From Luteimonas sp. BLCC-B24 (GTDB lineage Bacteria; Pseudomonadota; Gammaproteobacteria; Xanthomonadales; Xanthomonadaceae), in assembly GCF_028550595.1 (NCBI RefSeq), contig NZ_JAQQGN010000001.1, positions 496,001 through 560,000 of the forward strand: 64,000 nt of DNA, given 5' to 3'. Under the pieces are notes generated by a model, which was given only the letters and a program-made list of their open reading frames with translations, was not told the DNA's origin and did not search any database. This document shows, in pieces, positions 25,900 through 34,249 of the stretch. Positions within the stretch are counted from its first letter, which is position 1. Every line of letters begins with the position of its first letter. A program made the translations under genes and the position numbers.

Positions 25900-26394
25900 T
25901 CACACTCCCGCGTGTGTCCCGTCCGCATCGCCCATCCGGCTCTGCTGGTAGTTCTCCAGACCGACCATCCGGATCAGCCGCAGCTGTTTCTCGAGCCACC
26001 GGGTATGGTCTTCCTCGGTGTCGGCCAGCTGGGTCACCAGCACATCGCGGCTGACGTAATCGCCGTGTTCTTCGCACAGCGCGATGCCCTTGGCGAGGTG
26101 ATCGCGGACCAGGTACTCGAGGTCGAGATCCTTGCGCAGCATCTCCTCGACGGTGCGCCCAGGCTCGAACGCATCCGGGCGCATGTCCGGGTCGCCTTCC
26201 AGGAACAGGATGCGCCGCAGCAGCGCATCGGCATGCTGGGTTTCCTCTTCCATCTCGTGATTGATGCGCGCATACAGCTGGTGCAGGCCCAGATCCTCGT
26301 AGCGGCGCGAGTGGATGAAATACTGGTCGCGCGCCGCGAGTTCCCCGCGCAGCAGGAACTTCAGATATTCGACGACTTCGGGATGGCCCTTCAT
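25900..26394 (-). CDS. FtnA-type bacterial ferritin (bacterioferritin family, no haem-ligand Met)
   Basis: 164 residues, a four-helix ferritin. Ferroxidase ligands Glu18, Glu51, His54, Glu93, Glu127 and His130 are all present. However, position 52, which is the haem-ligating Met in E. coli bacterioferritin, is Thr here ([13 protein letters not shown]). This pattern matches Pseudomonas aeruginosa FtnA (formerly called BfrA), a 24-mer storing iron with little or no haem of its own. It oxidises Fe(II) and stores ferric mineral in the cytoplasm. It diverges from the Hsp70-like gene; a 23-bp inverted repeat lies in the shared promoter region. An automatic label would be bacterioferritin. Confidence 0.9.
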   Translation of the reverse strand: MKGHPEVVEYLKFLLRGELAARDQYFIHSRRYEDLGLHQLYARINHEMEEETQHADALLRRILFLEGDPDMRPDAFEPGRTVEEMLRKDLDLEYLVRDHLAKGIALCEEHGDYVSRDVLVTQLADTEEDHTRWLEKQLRLIRMVGLENYQQSRMGDADGTHAGV

Positions 26395-26455
26395 GACGGC
26401 ACTCGTGCAGCGTGGACGGGGTGCAGTCTAGCGGGCACCGGGTGAGGATGATCGG

Positions 26456-26478
26456 ATGCGAATAGATGCATTTCGCAT
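26456..26478. promoter_or_regulatory. Inverted repeat in ferritin/Hsp70-like divergent promoter region
   Basis: ATGCGAA (26456-26462) and TTCGCAT (26472-26478) form a perfect 7-bp inverted repeat around a 9-nt AT-rich centre, in otherwise GC-rich DNA. It lies 62 bp upstream of the ferritin start and about 88 bp before the divergent gene. It could be an operator, for example for an iron or stress regulator; it is not a clear match to the Fur consensus. Confidence 0.4.
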
Positions 26479-26565
26479 TCTCAGCCGCCCACGTGCGCGC
26501 GGCCGCCGGCCTGCAGCGCGGGCGGCTTCGGCGTAGACTCGCCGGCCTTTACGCCTGTCGCCCTC

Positions 26566-27915
26566 ATGAAGATCGGCATCGATTTCGGCACCAGCTACTC
26601 CGCCGCCGCGGCGCGCATCGACGATGACCTGGTGCACATCCGGTTCGACGGACAGCCGCAGTTCCGCACGGCCGTGTTCTTTCCCACCACCCTGCCCGAC
26701 CTCGACGATTTCGCGCTCGACGCGGCCATGGAGGCCGAGGTCGAGGCGCTGGTGCGCAGCCTGCGCAGCGCCGGCGGTGCACCGCGGCCGACCGCGCAGC
26801 TGCGCCGCGATGCGATCCGCATCGTGCGCCGACAGTGGCTGGAAGCCCGGATGCGCGAGGCCGAGAGTTCGGCCGCCGACCTGCAGCACGCGGTCTTCGG
26901 CGAAGCGGCCATCGAGAGTTATCTGCTCGAAGGCAGCGGCAACCTGGTGCAGTCGCCGAAGTCGATGCTGGGGTTCAACCTGCATCCGCGCGCGAAGGAG
27001 ACCATCACCGGCATCGCCGCACACATCCTCGAGCACATCCGTCTCACCGCCAGCCAGCAGCTCGGTGTCACGGTGCGCGCGGCGACGCTGGGGCGACCGG
27101 TGCGCTTCCGCAGCTCGATGGGCGAGGCCGGCGGCGAACAGGCGCTGGCCCTGCTGCGCGAGGCGGCGGCGCAGGCCGGCTTCGATTCGATCGAGTTTCT
27201 CGAGGAGCCCGCCGCGGCGGCCCTGCACTACCACGCCGAAAGTCCGCAGCGGCACACCACGCTGGTCGTCGACATCGGCGGCGGCACCACCGACATCGCC
27301 CTGGCCGACGTCGGCGGTGATGCGGCGCCGCGCGTGCGCCGCGCCTGGGGCGTCGCCAATGGCGGCACCGATGTCGACCTCGCGCTGAGCATGGCCCAGG
27401 TGATGCCGCTGTTCGGCAAAGGCGCAAGCCGCATCCCCGTGCACCACTTCGTCGAGGCCGCGACCGTGCAGGACATGCCGCGCCAGCGCGACTTCCACAA
27501 GCGCGACTTCGGCCACGTCGACGCGCCGTTCGGCCCGCGTCTGCAGGCGCTGCAGCGCGATGGCGGCACGACGCGCCTGTACCGCGGCGTCGAAGGCATG
27601 AAGGTGCGGCTGAGCGAAGACGAGACCGCCGGGCATGCGCTCGATTACGTCGAGCCAGGTCTGCGGGTCGACGCCACGCGCGCCGACCTCGAAGCGGCGA
27701 GCGCGCGCTTTCTCGACACGATCGGCGGCCTGCTCGACGACGTGCGCAACGATCTCGACGCGCCGCCCGACAGCCTGTTCCTGACCGGCGGCATGTCCGG
27801 CGCGCCCTATGTGCAGGCGGCGGCGCAGGCGCGCTTCCCGACGGCGCGCATCGTGCGCGGGGATCCGTCGCTGGGCGTGGTCTCCGGGCTCGCGGCACAC
27901 GCGCGCAACGCCTGA
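26566..27915 (+). CDS. Hsp70-family protein, YegD-like (ATPase domain only)
   Basis: 449 residues. The actin/Hsp70 ATPase motifs are present: phosphate 1 KIGIDFGTSYSAAA at the N terminus, phosphate 2 LVVDIGGGTTDIAL (about residues 235-248) and adenosine motif LFLTGGMSGAPYV (about 404-416). The DnaK peptide-binding domain is absent, as in E. coli YegD, so this is not a classical chaperone. Its client or signal is unknown. It is transcribed divergently from the ferritin gene. Family call firm, role open. Confidence 0.85.
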   Translation: MKIGIDFGTSYSAAAARIDDDLVHIRFDGQPQFRTAVFFPTTLPDLDDFALDAAMEAEVEALVRSLRSAGGAPRPTAQLRRDAIRIVRRQWLEARMREAESSAADLQHAVFGEAAIESYLLEGSGNLVQSPKSMLGFNLHPRAKETITGIAAHILEHIRLTASQQLGVTVRAATLGRPVRFRSSMGEAGGEQALALLREAAAQAGFDSIEFLEEPAAAALHYHAESPQRHTTLVVDIGGGTTDIALADVGGDAAPRVRRAWGVANGGTDVDLALSMAQVMPLFGKGASRIPVHHFVEAATVQDMPRQRDFHKRDFGHVDAPFGPRLQALQRDGGTTRLYRGVEGMKVRLSEDETAGHALDYVEPGLRVDATRADLEAASARFLDTIGGLLDDVRNDLDAPPDSLFLTGGMSGAPYVQAAAQARFPTARIVRGDPSLGVVSGLAAHARNA

Positions 27916-28086
27916 CCCGCGGCGCGCCGGTGACGCGACGCCGGCGCGATATCCGTCGATCCGCGGGCGATGTGCGCCGCCGGCGCAACCGTCACACGAG
28001 CGCACACCTGCGACGCGTCGAGCTGTCGCCGTGGTCGTGGAATACTCACCCGACGCCGCACGAACGCAGCGGCGCGGGGACCTGTG

Positions 28087-30636
28087 ATGCGCAGATGGAC
28101 GCCGAGGGTGCTGCTCGCCCTGCTCGTGCTGATCGTTCTCGCCGTGCTGACGGCCTGGTGGCTGCTGCGCGGCAGCCTGCCCACGCTCGACGGCGAGGTC
28201 GCGTTGCCGGGACTGTCCGCTCCGGTGACGGTCACACGCGACGCGGCGGGCGTGGTCACCATCGACGCCCGGAGCGAGGCCGATGCCGCCCGTGCGCTCG
28301 GGTATGTGCATGCGCAGGAGCGCTACTTCGAAATGGACCTGATGCGCCGCGTGCCGGCCGGTGAACTGTCGGCCCTGTTCGGCGCGCGCGCGCTCGAGGC
28401 CGATCGTCGCAACCGGCTCCACCGCATGCGCGCCCGGGTCGACGCGCAGCTGGACACGATGGCCGGCGACCGCATGCCGCAGCTCCAGGCCTACACCGAG
28501 GGCGTCAACGCCGGCCTCGCCGCGTTGCGGGTGCGGCCGTGGCCCTATCTGCTCCTGCGCCAGCGTCCAGCGCCGTGGACGACCGCGGATTCGGCGCTGA
28601 CGGGATTCGCGATGTACTTCGACCTGCAGGACGCCCGCAACCGCACCGAACACGCACTCGACACCGCGCGGGCGCATCTGCCGCCCGCCCTGTTCGCGCT
28701 GCTCACCCACGACGGCAGCGACTGGGACGCGCCCCTGTTCGGAGCGGCGCGCGGCGACGCGATGCTGCCGGGCGCATCGGCGGTGGACCTGCGCGTGCTG
28801 CCCACGCCGGACATGGGCAGCGGCCGGACACCGGCCTCGGACATCGCGGCGCGCGCCGCGCCGGGCGTGGTCGACGCGGTCGCGCGAGGCGCGCGCCCGG
28901 CATCGCCGTCGATGCACGACGCCACCGATGCCGGGCGGGCCGCACGCGACCTGCGCGCGGGCAGCAACAATTTCGCGGTCTCCGGTGCGCTCACCGCCGA
29001 CGGCCGCGCCCTCGTCGCCGACGACATGCATCTGGGTCTGCGTGTGCCCAATATCTGGTTCCGCGCGCGTCTGCGCTATCCCGATGCGCGCGCGCCGGAC
29101 GGACGCGTCGACGTCACCGGCTTCACCCTGCCCGGCCTGCCGGCGGTCATCGTCGGCAGCACCGGCCGCGTGGCCTGGGGCTTCACCAACAGTTATGGCG
29201 ATTACCTCGACTGGCAACGCCTGCGGCCATGCGCGCCGGATGCTCCGGCGGAGCCGGGCTGTACACCGGTGGTGCGCCACGTGGAGCACATCGGCATCGC
29301 CGGCGAGGCGCCGGTGGCGCTCGAGGTCGACGAGACCGACTGGGGCCCGATCGTTCACCGCGAGGACGACGGCCGGGCGCTGGCGCTGCGCTGGGTGGCG
29401 CACCTGCCCGGCGCGCTGAACTTCGCACTCGGCGATTTCGTGTACGCACGCGATCTGGACGCCGCGTTGGCAATCGCGGACCGCACCGCCACACCGACGC
29501 AGAACCTGGTCATCGGCGACGCCCGGGGGCGCATCGCCTGGCGTCTGCTCGGGCCGATCCCGCTGCGCGAGCCGGGTTGCGACGGCGCCGCCGTGTCGCA
29601 GGCCCCCGGCCCGGACGACCCCGCCGGCACCGCCGACGGCGCCGCGCCGGTCAATGTCTGTGCGCCCTGGTCGATCGCCACGGATGTCTCGCCGCAGCGG
29701 AGTTCGCCCGACACCGACCGCCTCTGGACGGCCAACAGCCGGGTCGTGGATGGCGCGGACTTCGCCCGCATCGGCGACGGCGGCGCCGCGCTCGGCACGC
29801 GCGCACGGCAGATCCGCGACGTGCTCGAGGCCGGCGCGCGGTTCACCGAGGCCGACCTGCTCGCACTGCAGCTGGACGACCGCGCCCTGTTGATGACGCG
29901 CTGGTGGCAGCTGCTGCGCGAGCGCGCGCCGCCCGGCGGCGACAGCGCCCTGCGCGCCCTCGCGGACGCCGCCGCGGACTGGTCGGGGCGCGCCGACGTC
30001 GATTCGGTCAGCTACCGCCTCGTGCGCGCCTGGCGCCTGGCGGTGCACGAACGCATCGCCGACGGCCTGCTGGCACCGGCGCGCGCCGCCGCCGGCGACG
30101 GCTTCGACATGCCGGCGCTGCCGCAGCTGGAGGGCGTCGTCTGGCCACTGCTGCAGCAACGGCCCGCGCATCTGCTTCCGCGCCGCTTCGCCTGCCGCGA
30201 GGGCGGCGCCTGCGACGCCGGTGCGGCCGGCTGGGAGGCCTTGCTGGAAGACGCGGCCGCTCAGGTCCGCGACGAGCTCGCCGCCGCCGGTCCACTGGCC
30301 GAACGTCGCTGGGGCGAGCGCAACACCGCGGCGATCTGCCACCCGCTGGCCTCGGCGCTGCCGGGACTCGTGCGCCGCCGGCTGTGCATGCCGGCCGAGC
30401 CGCTGCCCGGCGACAGCATGATGCCGCGGGTGCAGGGGCCCGACTTCGGCGCCTCGCAGCGCATGGTCGTCGCGCCGGGCCACGAGGCCGACGGCATCGC
30501 GCACATGCCCGGCGGCCAGAGCGGTCATCCGCTGTCGCCGTACTGGGGCGCGGGCCACGCCGACTGGGCGCAGGGCCGGGCGTCTCCGTTCCTGCCGCAG
30601 ACGACGGCGCACACGCTGCGGCTGCAGCCGCGCTGA
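28087..30636 (+). CDS. Penicillin acylase family (Ntn-hydrolase) protein
   Basis: 849 residues. An N-terminal hydrophobic segment (about 8-27) acts as signal or anchor, followed by an alpha-chain region (ALGYVHAQERYFEMDLMRR), a spacer and the nucleophile Ser293 in the canonical AGSNNFAVSG, where autoproteolysis would expose the beta-chain Ser. The beta chain carries the conserved NIWFRARLRYP and GLPAVIVGSTGRVAWGFTNS blocks. Members hydrolyse amide bonds of beta-lactam side chains, acyl-homoserine lactones or other acyl amides; quorum quenching is possible but not shown. The start at 28087 fits the signal; upstream frame codons to 27970 do not look coding. Probably periplasmic. Confidence 0.88.
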   Translation: MRRWTPRVLLALLVLIVLAVLTAWWLLRGSLPTLDGEVALPGLSAPVTVTRDAAGVVTIDARSEADAARALGYVHAQERYFEMDLMRRVPAGELSALFGARALEADRRNRLHRMRARVDAQLDTMAGDRMPQLQAYTEGVNAGLAALRVRPWPYLLLRQRPAPWTTADSALTGFAMYFDLQDARNRTEHALDTARAHLPPALFALLTHDGSDWDAPLFGAARGDAMLPGASAVDLRVLPTPDMGSGRTPASDIAARAAPGVVDAVARGARPASPSMHDATDAGRAARDLRAGSNNFAVSGALTADGRALVADDMHLGLRVPNIWFRARLRYPDARAPDGRVDVTGFTLPGLPAVIVGSTGRVAWGFTNSYGDYLDWQRLRPCAPDAPAEPGCTPVVRHVEHIGIAGEAPVALEVDETDWGPIVHREDDGRALALRWVAHLPGALNFALGDFVYARDLDAALAIADRTATPTQNLVIGDARGRIAWRLLGPIPLREPGCDGAAVSQAPGPDDPAGTADGAAPVNVCAPWSIATDVSPQRSSPDTDRLWTANSRVVDGADFARIGDGGAALGTRARQIRDVLEAGARFTEADLLALQLDDRALLMTRWWQLLRERAPPGGDSALRALADAAADWSGRADVDSVSYRLVRAWRLAVHERIADGLLAPARAAAGDGFDMPALPQLEGVVWPLLQQRPAHLLPRRFACREGGACDAGAAGWEALLEDAAAQVRDELAAAGPLAERRWGERNTAAICHPLASALPGLVRRRLCMPAEPLPGDSMMPRVQGPDFGASQRMVVAPGHEADGIAHMPGGQSGHPLSPYWGAGHADWAQGRASPFLPQTTAHTLRLQPR

Positions 30637-30643
30637 GTCGGGC

Positions 30644-31261
30644 TCAGGGCGTGTCGGCGCGGTCCTCGTCGACCGCCGTCGGTGCCCGGACACGGAACAC
30701 CACGCTGATCCGCGGCCCGACGGCGCGTGCGGTCTTGGGAATGCCGTGCAGGTGGGTGCGCTGGGAGGCGTGGCTCATCACCAGCAGGCTGCCCGGCGCG
30801 AGATCGATCGCGTGCGCCTTGGCGCCCTCGGCCTTTTCGCGCAGCAGCATGCGCCGCGGCGCGCCCAGCGACAGCAGGGCGAGCGGCTGACCGGGGGCGA
30901 GCGTGCGCAGGGTGTCGCCGTGCATGGCCACGCTGTCCTGACCGTCGCGATAGAGATTCAGACCGACGCCCGTATACGGGGCCGGCGCGCGCGTCTGCAC
31001 CTGCGCGAGCATCGCGGCCAGCGGCAGATGCTCCGGCAGGGCGTCGACACGGTAGGCGGCGAGCAGGCGCGGCACGTCGACCACGCGGTCGTACATCGGA
31101 CGCTGCTGCGATTGCCAGCGCACGCCGTCGCGCAGCGCATTGAACCAGGCCTCCGCGGTCGGCGGGTCGACCACGGCGGGCCAGTAGCGCACGCCGCCTT
31201 CCGCATCGTCGATCAGGCACTGGGGGATGTTCTCGGGAGGAAACAGATCCATGGGCGGCAT
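30644..31261 (-). CDS. alkB: AlkB-family 2-oxoglutarate/Fe(II) dioxygenase
   Basis: 205 residues. The Fe(II) triad is His114-x-Asp116 (VAMHGDTLRT) and His172 (THLHGIPKT); the 2-oxoglutarate-binding arginines are Arg184 and Arg190 (GPRISVVFR), matching E. coli AlkB His131/Asp133/His187 and Arg204/Arg210 in spacing. It is likely an oxidative demethylase repairing 1-methyladenine and 3-methylcytosine in nucleic acids. Start ATG 31261; ATG 31252 is an alternative. It ends 7 bp from the convergent penicillin-acylase gene and diverges from the N-acetyltransferase gene. Confidence 0.88.
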   Translation of the reverse strand: MPPMDLFPPENIPQCLIDDAEGGVRYWPAVVDPPTAEAWFNALRDGVRWQSQQRPMYDRVVDVPRLLAAYRVDALPEHLPLAAMLAQVQTRAPAPYTGVGLNLYRDGQDSVAMHGDTLRTLAPGQPLALLSLGAPRRMLLREKAEGAKAHAIDLAPGSLLVMSHASQRTHLHGIPKTARAVGPRISVVFRVRAPTAVDEDRADTP

Positions 31262-31387
31262 CGGGGCATCCGGACCCGCGTTCTAGCCCATCGCGGTCGC
31301 ACGCCACGCGACGACGACGTGCGCGGCACGCACGGGCGCCTTCGTCGCCCCGCTATAGTCCCGTCCGACGCCAGACGGGACCGTGCC

Positions 31388-32170
31388 ATGCGCGATACGG
31401 ATGTGGACCGCTACCTCGAACGGCTGCAGCTGGCAGCCCCGCGCGTTGCCGACGCCGATGCACTCGTCCGCCTGCAGCATGCGCACCTTCTGAACGTGCC
31501 GTTCGAGAATCTCTCGATCCACTGGGCCGAGCCGATGGCGCTTTCGGTCGACCACGGCTTCCGCAAGATCGTCGACGCGCGTCGCGGCGGCTTCTGCTAC
31601 GAATGCAACGGCCTGTTCGCCGCGCTTCTGCAGGCCCTCGGATTTCCCACCACCCTGCTGTCTGCACGGGTGGTGCGCAGCGACGGCAGCCTGGGCCCGG
31701 AGTTCGACCACCTGGTGCTGCTGGTGGCGCTCGAAACGCCGTGGCTGGTGGACGTCGGCTTCGGACACTCGTTCCGCACACCGATGCCGCTGGTCGACGG
31801 CCGCGTGCAGCCCGAACCCGGCGGTGATCACCGGCTCGTGCACGCCGATGGCCGCTGGATCCTCGAAGGCGGGACATCCGAAGGCGCCTGGAGCGCCCGC
31901 TTCACGTTCGAAACCACGCCCAGACGCCTCGAGGCGTTCCGGGGCATGTTCGAATTCCACCGCGATTCGCCCGACTCGCATTTCCACAGGGCGCCGCTGG
32001 CCACGATCGCCACCGCCGGGGGCCGCACCACGCTCAGCGGTCGACGCCTGATCCGCACCACCCTGGACGGGCATCGTGCGGAGGAGGATGTGGCAGAGGA
32101 CGACGTGCCCCCCGTGCTCGCCCGCGAGTTCGGCATCGTGCGCGGCCGCCAGTCGTCACCGGCACGCTGA
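31388..32170 (+). CDS. nat: Arylamine N-acetyltransferase
   Basis: 260 residues. The cysteine-protease-like triad is complete: Cys70 (RRGGFCYECNGLF), His108 (EFDHLVLL) and Asp122 (WLVDVGFG), nearly identical in numbering to Salmonella NAT. It transfers acetyl from acetyl-CoA to arylamines and hydrazines such as isoniazid. A -10-like TATAGT (31354-31359) and a small hairpin CCCGTC/GACGGG (31360-31379) lie just upstream of the ATG at 31388, suggesting a short structured leader. Single-gene unit facing fabV convergently. Confidence 0.92.
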   Translation: MRDTDVDRYLERLQLAAPRVADADALVRLQHAHLLNVPFENLSIHWAEPMALSVDHGFRKIVDARRGGFCYECNGLFAALLQALGFPTTLLSARVVRSDGSLGPEFDHLVLLVALETPWLVDVGFGHSFRTPMPLVDGRVQPEPGGDHRLVHADGRWILEGGTSEGAWSARFTFETTPRRLEAFRGMFEFHRDSPDSHFHRAPLATIATAGGRTTLSGRRLIRTTLDGHRAEEDVAEDDVPPVLAREFGIVRGRQSSPAR

Positions 32171-32194
32171 GCGCCGGCGACGGCCGCGGTGTGC

Positions 32195-33406
32195 TCAGTC
32201 GCGAAGTTCGATCACGTCGAATTCGACGACCGGGTCGACATCCGCGTCGTAATCCACGTCATCGCGTTCGAAGCCGAACAGCTTGAGGAACTCGTGCTTG
32301 TAGCCGGCGTAGTCGGTCAGCGCGAAGAGGTTCTCGGTGGTGACCTGCGGCCACAGGGCCTTGCACTGCGCCTGCACGTCGTCGCGCAGTTCCCAGTCGT
32401 CGAGACGCAGGCGGTGCTCGTCGTCGACCTCGGGCGCGGCGCCGTCGGCGCGATACATCCGCTCGCGGAACAGCCGGTCGAGCTGGTCGAGCGTGCCCTC
32501 GTGCAGACCCGCTTCCTTCATCACCTTGAAGGCGATCGCGATGTACAGCGGCAGCACCGGAATCGCCGCGCTGGCCTGGGTGACGACCGACTTGAGCACG
32601 GCCACGTTCGCACTGCCGCCGCTCTCGGCCAGCTGTGCATCGAGCCGGCGCGCGGTCGCGTCGAGGTCGGCCTTGGCCTTGCCCAGCGCACCGTGCCAGT
32701 AGATCGGCCAGGTGATCTCGGTGCCGATGTAGCTGAAGGCCACGGTCTTCGCGCCGTCGGCCAGCACGCCGGCCTCGCGCAGCGCATCGATCCACAGCTG
32801 CCAGTCCTGGCCGCCCATCACGGTCACGGTGTCGGCGATCTCCTGCTCGGTCGCCGGCTCGATCGTGGCCTCGATGATCTGGTCCTTGTTGGTGTCGATC
32901 GCAGTCGAGGTGTAGGCCTCGCCGATCGGCTTGAGCGCCGAGCGCACCACGTCACCCGAACCGGGCAACTTGCGCACGGGCGAGGCCAGGGAATAGACGA
33001 CGAGATCGACCTGCCCGCCCATCTCGGTTTTGATCAGTTCGATCGCCTGCGCACGCGCTTCATCGGAAAACGCATCGCCGTTGATCGAACGGCTGTAGAG
33101 ACCGGCCTGCTTGGCGTACTTGTCGAAGGCCGCGGCGTTGTACCAGCCGGCGGTGCCGGGCTTCTTCTCGGTGCCGGGCTTCTCGAAGAACACGCCCAGC
33201 GTGTCGGCACCGAAACCGAAGGCCGCACTGATGCGCGCGGCGAGGCCGTAGCCGCTCGACGCGCCGATCACCAGCACCTTCTTCGGACCGTCGCCACGCA
33301 CGCCGCGCGCGCGCGTCGCCGCGATCTGGTCGCGCACGTTGTGGTCGCAACCGGTCGGATGCGTGGTGGTGCAGATGAAGCCGCGGACCTTGGGATGGAT
33401 GATCAC
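32195..33406 (-). CDS. fabV: Enoyl-[ACP] reductase FabV (trans-2-enoyl-CoA reductase type)
   Basis: 403 residues, typical FabV/TER length. It catalyses the NADH-dependent last reduction of fatty-acid elongation. The N terminus reads [20 protein letters not shown], the nucleotide-binding site is [17 protein letters not shown], and the catalytic pair Tyr236-x8-Lys245 lies in [15 protein letters not shown], the long-spacing signature separating FabV from FabI. FabV enzymes characterised in Xanthomonas, Pseudomonas and Vibrio are poorly inhibited by triclosan. No fabI is in the window. Single gene, divergent from cytochrome b561. Confidence 0.96.
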   Translation of the reverse strand: MIIHPKVRGFICTTTHPTGCDHNVRDQIAATRARGVRGDGPKKVLVIGASSGYGLAARISAAFGFGADTLGVFFEKPGTEKKPGTAGWYNAAAFDKYAKQAGLYSRSINGDAFSDEARAQAIELIKTEMGGQVDLVVYSLASPVRKLPGSGDVVRSALKPIGEAYTSTAIDTNKDQIIEATIEPATEQEIADTVTVMGGQDWQLWIDALREAGVLADGAKTVAFSYIGTEITWPIYWHGALGKAKADLDATARRLDAQLAESGGSANVAVLKSVVTQASAAIPVLPLYIAIAFKVMKEAGLHEGTLDQLDRLFRERMYRADGAAPEVDDEHRLRLDDWELRDDVQAQCKALWPQVTTENLFALTDYAGYKHEFLKLFGFERDDVDYDADVDPVVEFDVIELRD

Positions 33407-33560
33407 TGTGCTGCCCGTGTGTCTGGAAACGTGGCGTCCAGTTTACGGGCTGGTGTCGCCGCGGTCCCGTACGGGGGCCGATGGTCCCCGCCGCCACGCG
33501 TTTGACAGCGCGCGGACCGCCGGCTGAACTGTGGGCCCTGTTTTCGCCCGGATGTCGCCG

Positions 33561-34109
33561 ATGCCGTCACGCTGGACCGACTCGCCTGCACGCTACGGCC
33601 TGGTCACGCGCATGCTGCACTGGGGCATGGCGGCGCTGTTCGCCTGGCAGTTCACCGGCATGGCGGTGAAGCTGACGCTGGGCCGGCACCCGCTGACCGC
33701 GTTCCTGGTCGGCACGCACAAGCCGGTCGGTACGTTGCTGACGCTGGCGATCCTGCTGCGCGGCGCCTGGGGCCTGTCGCAGTGGCGCCATCGTCCGCTG
33801 CATCCGCGCACCGTCGTCGGCCGCCTGGCCGGCCTGGGCCATGCACTGCTCTATGCGCTGATGGCCTACATCCCCACCGTCGCCCTGCTGCGCGAATACG
33901 GCAGCGGACGCGGCTTCGCGCCCTGGGGCGTGCCGTTGTTTCCGCAGACCGGCGAACAGATCGCCTGGATGATGGCGCCTGCCAACCTGTCCCACGGTGT
34001 GCTGGCGTGGACCCTGCTCGCCCTGATCGCCGGACACGTCGTGATGGTCGTACTGCATCACGTGGTCTGGCGCGATGCGACGCTCGCGCGGATGGCCGGA
34101 CGGCTCTGA
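33561..34109 (+). CDS. Cytochrome b561 family protein
   Basis: 182 residues with four hydrophobic helices. Candidate haem-ligating histidines occur in TRMLHWGMAALF, VGTHKPVGTL, GLGHALLYAL and NLSHGVLAW. Family members are di-haem inner-membrane electron carriers, typically passing electrons from ubiquinol (E. coli CybB acts as a superoxide:ubiquinone oxidoreductase). Start 33561 is chosen; ATG 33552 is an in-frame alternative. A possible promoter TTGACA (33502-33507)-17 bp-TGAACT is appropriately placed. It is divergent from fabV. Confidence 0.87.
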   Translation: MPSRWTDSPARYGLVTRMLHWGMAALFAWQFTGMAVKLTLGRHPLTAFLVGTHKPVGTLLTLAILLRGAWGLSQWRHRPLHPRTVVGRLAGLGHALLYALMAYIPTVALLREYGSGRGFAPWGVPLFPQTGEQIAWMMAPANLSHGVLAWTLLALIAGHVVMVVLHHVVWRDATLARMAGRL

Positions 34110-34249
34110 CCACCGGGTGCCCGTGCAGGGGCGCGCGGGCGCGAAGGCTTCAACTGCAGGCCACTTCGCACCGGCGCGCGCACGCCCGGGACATGGCGCT
34201 TGGGCGCGCAACCGCGCCACGCACGGGCGCACCGGCGACTGCCGCGCCG

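Noticed and set aside
26428-30693. A minus-strand open frame of about 1400 codons across the Hsp70-like and penicillin-acylase genes
   Set aside because: The plus-strand genes carry catalytic motifs and explain the region; the reverse frame has composition expected of a shadow.
32259-32795. Out-of-frame ORF inside fabV suggestive of a frameshifted gene
   Set aside because: The fabV frame is continuous with all motifs; the alternative is an ordinary shadow.
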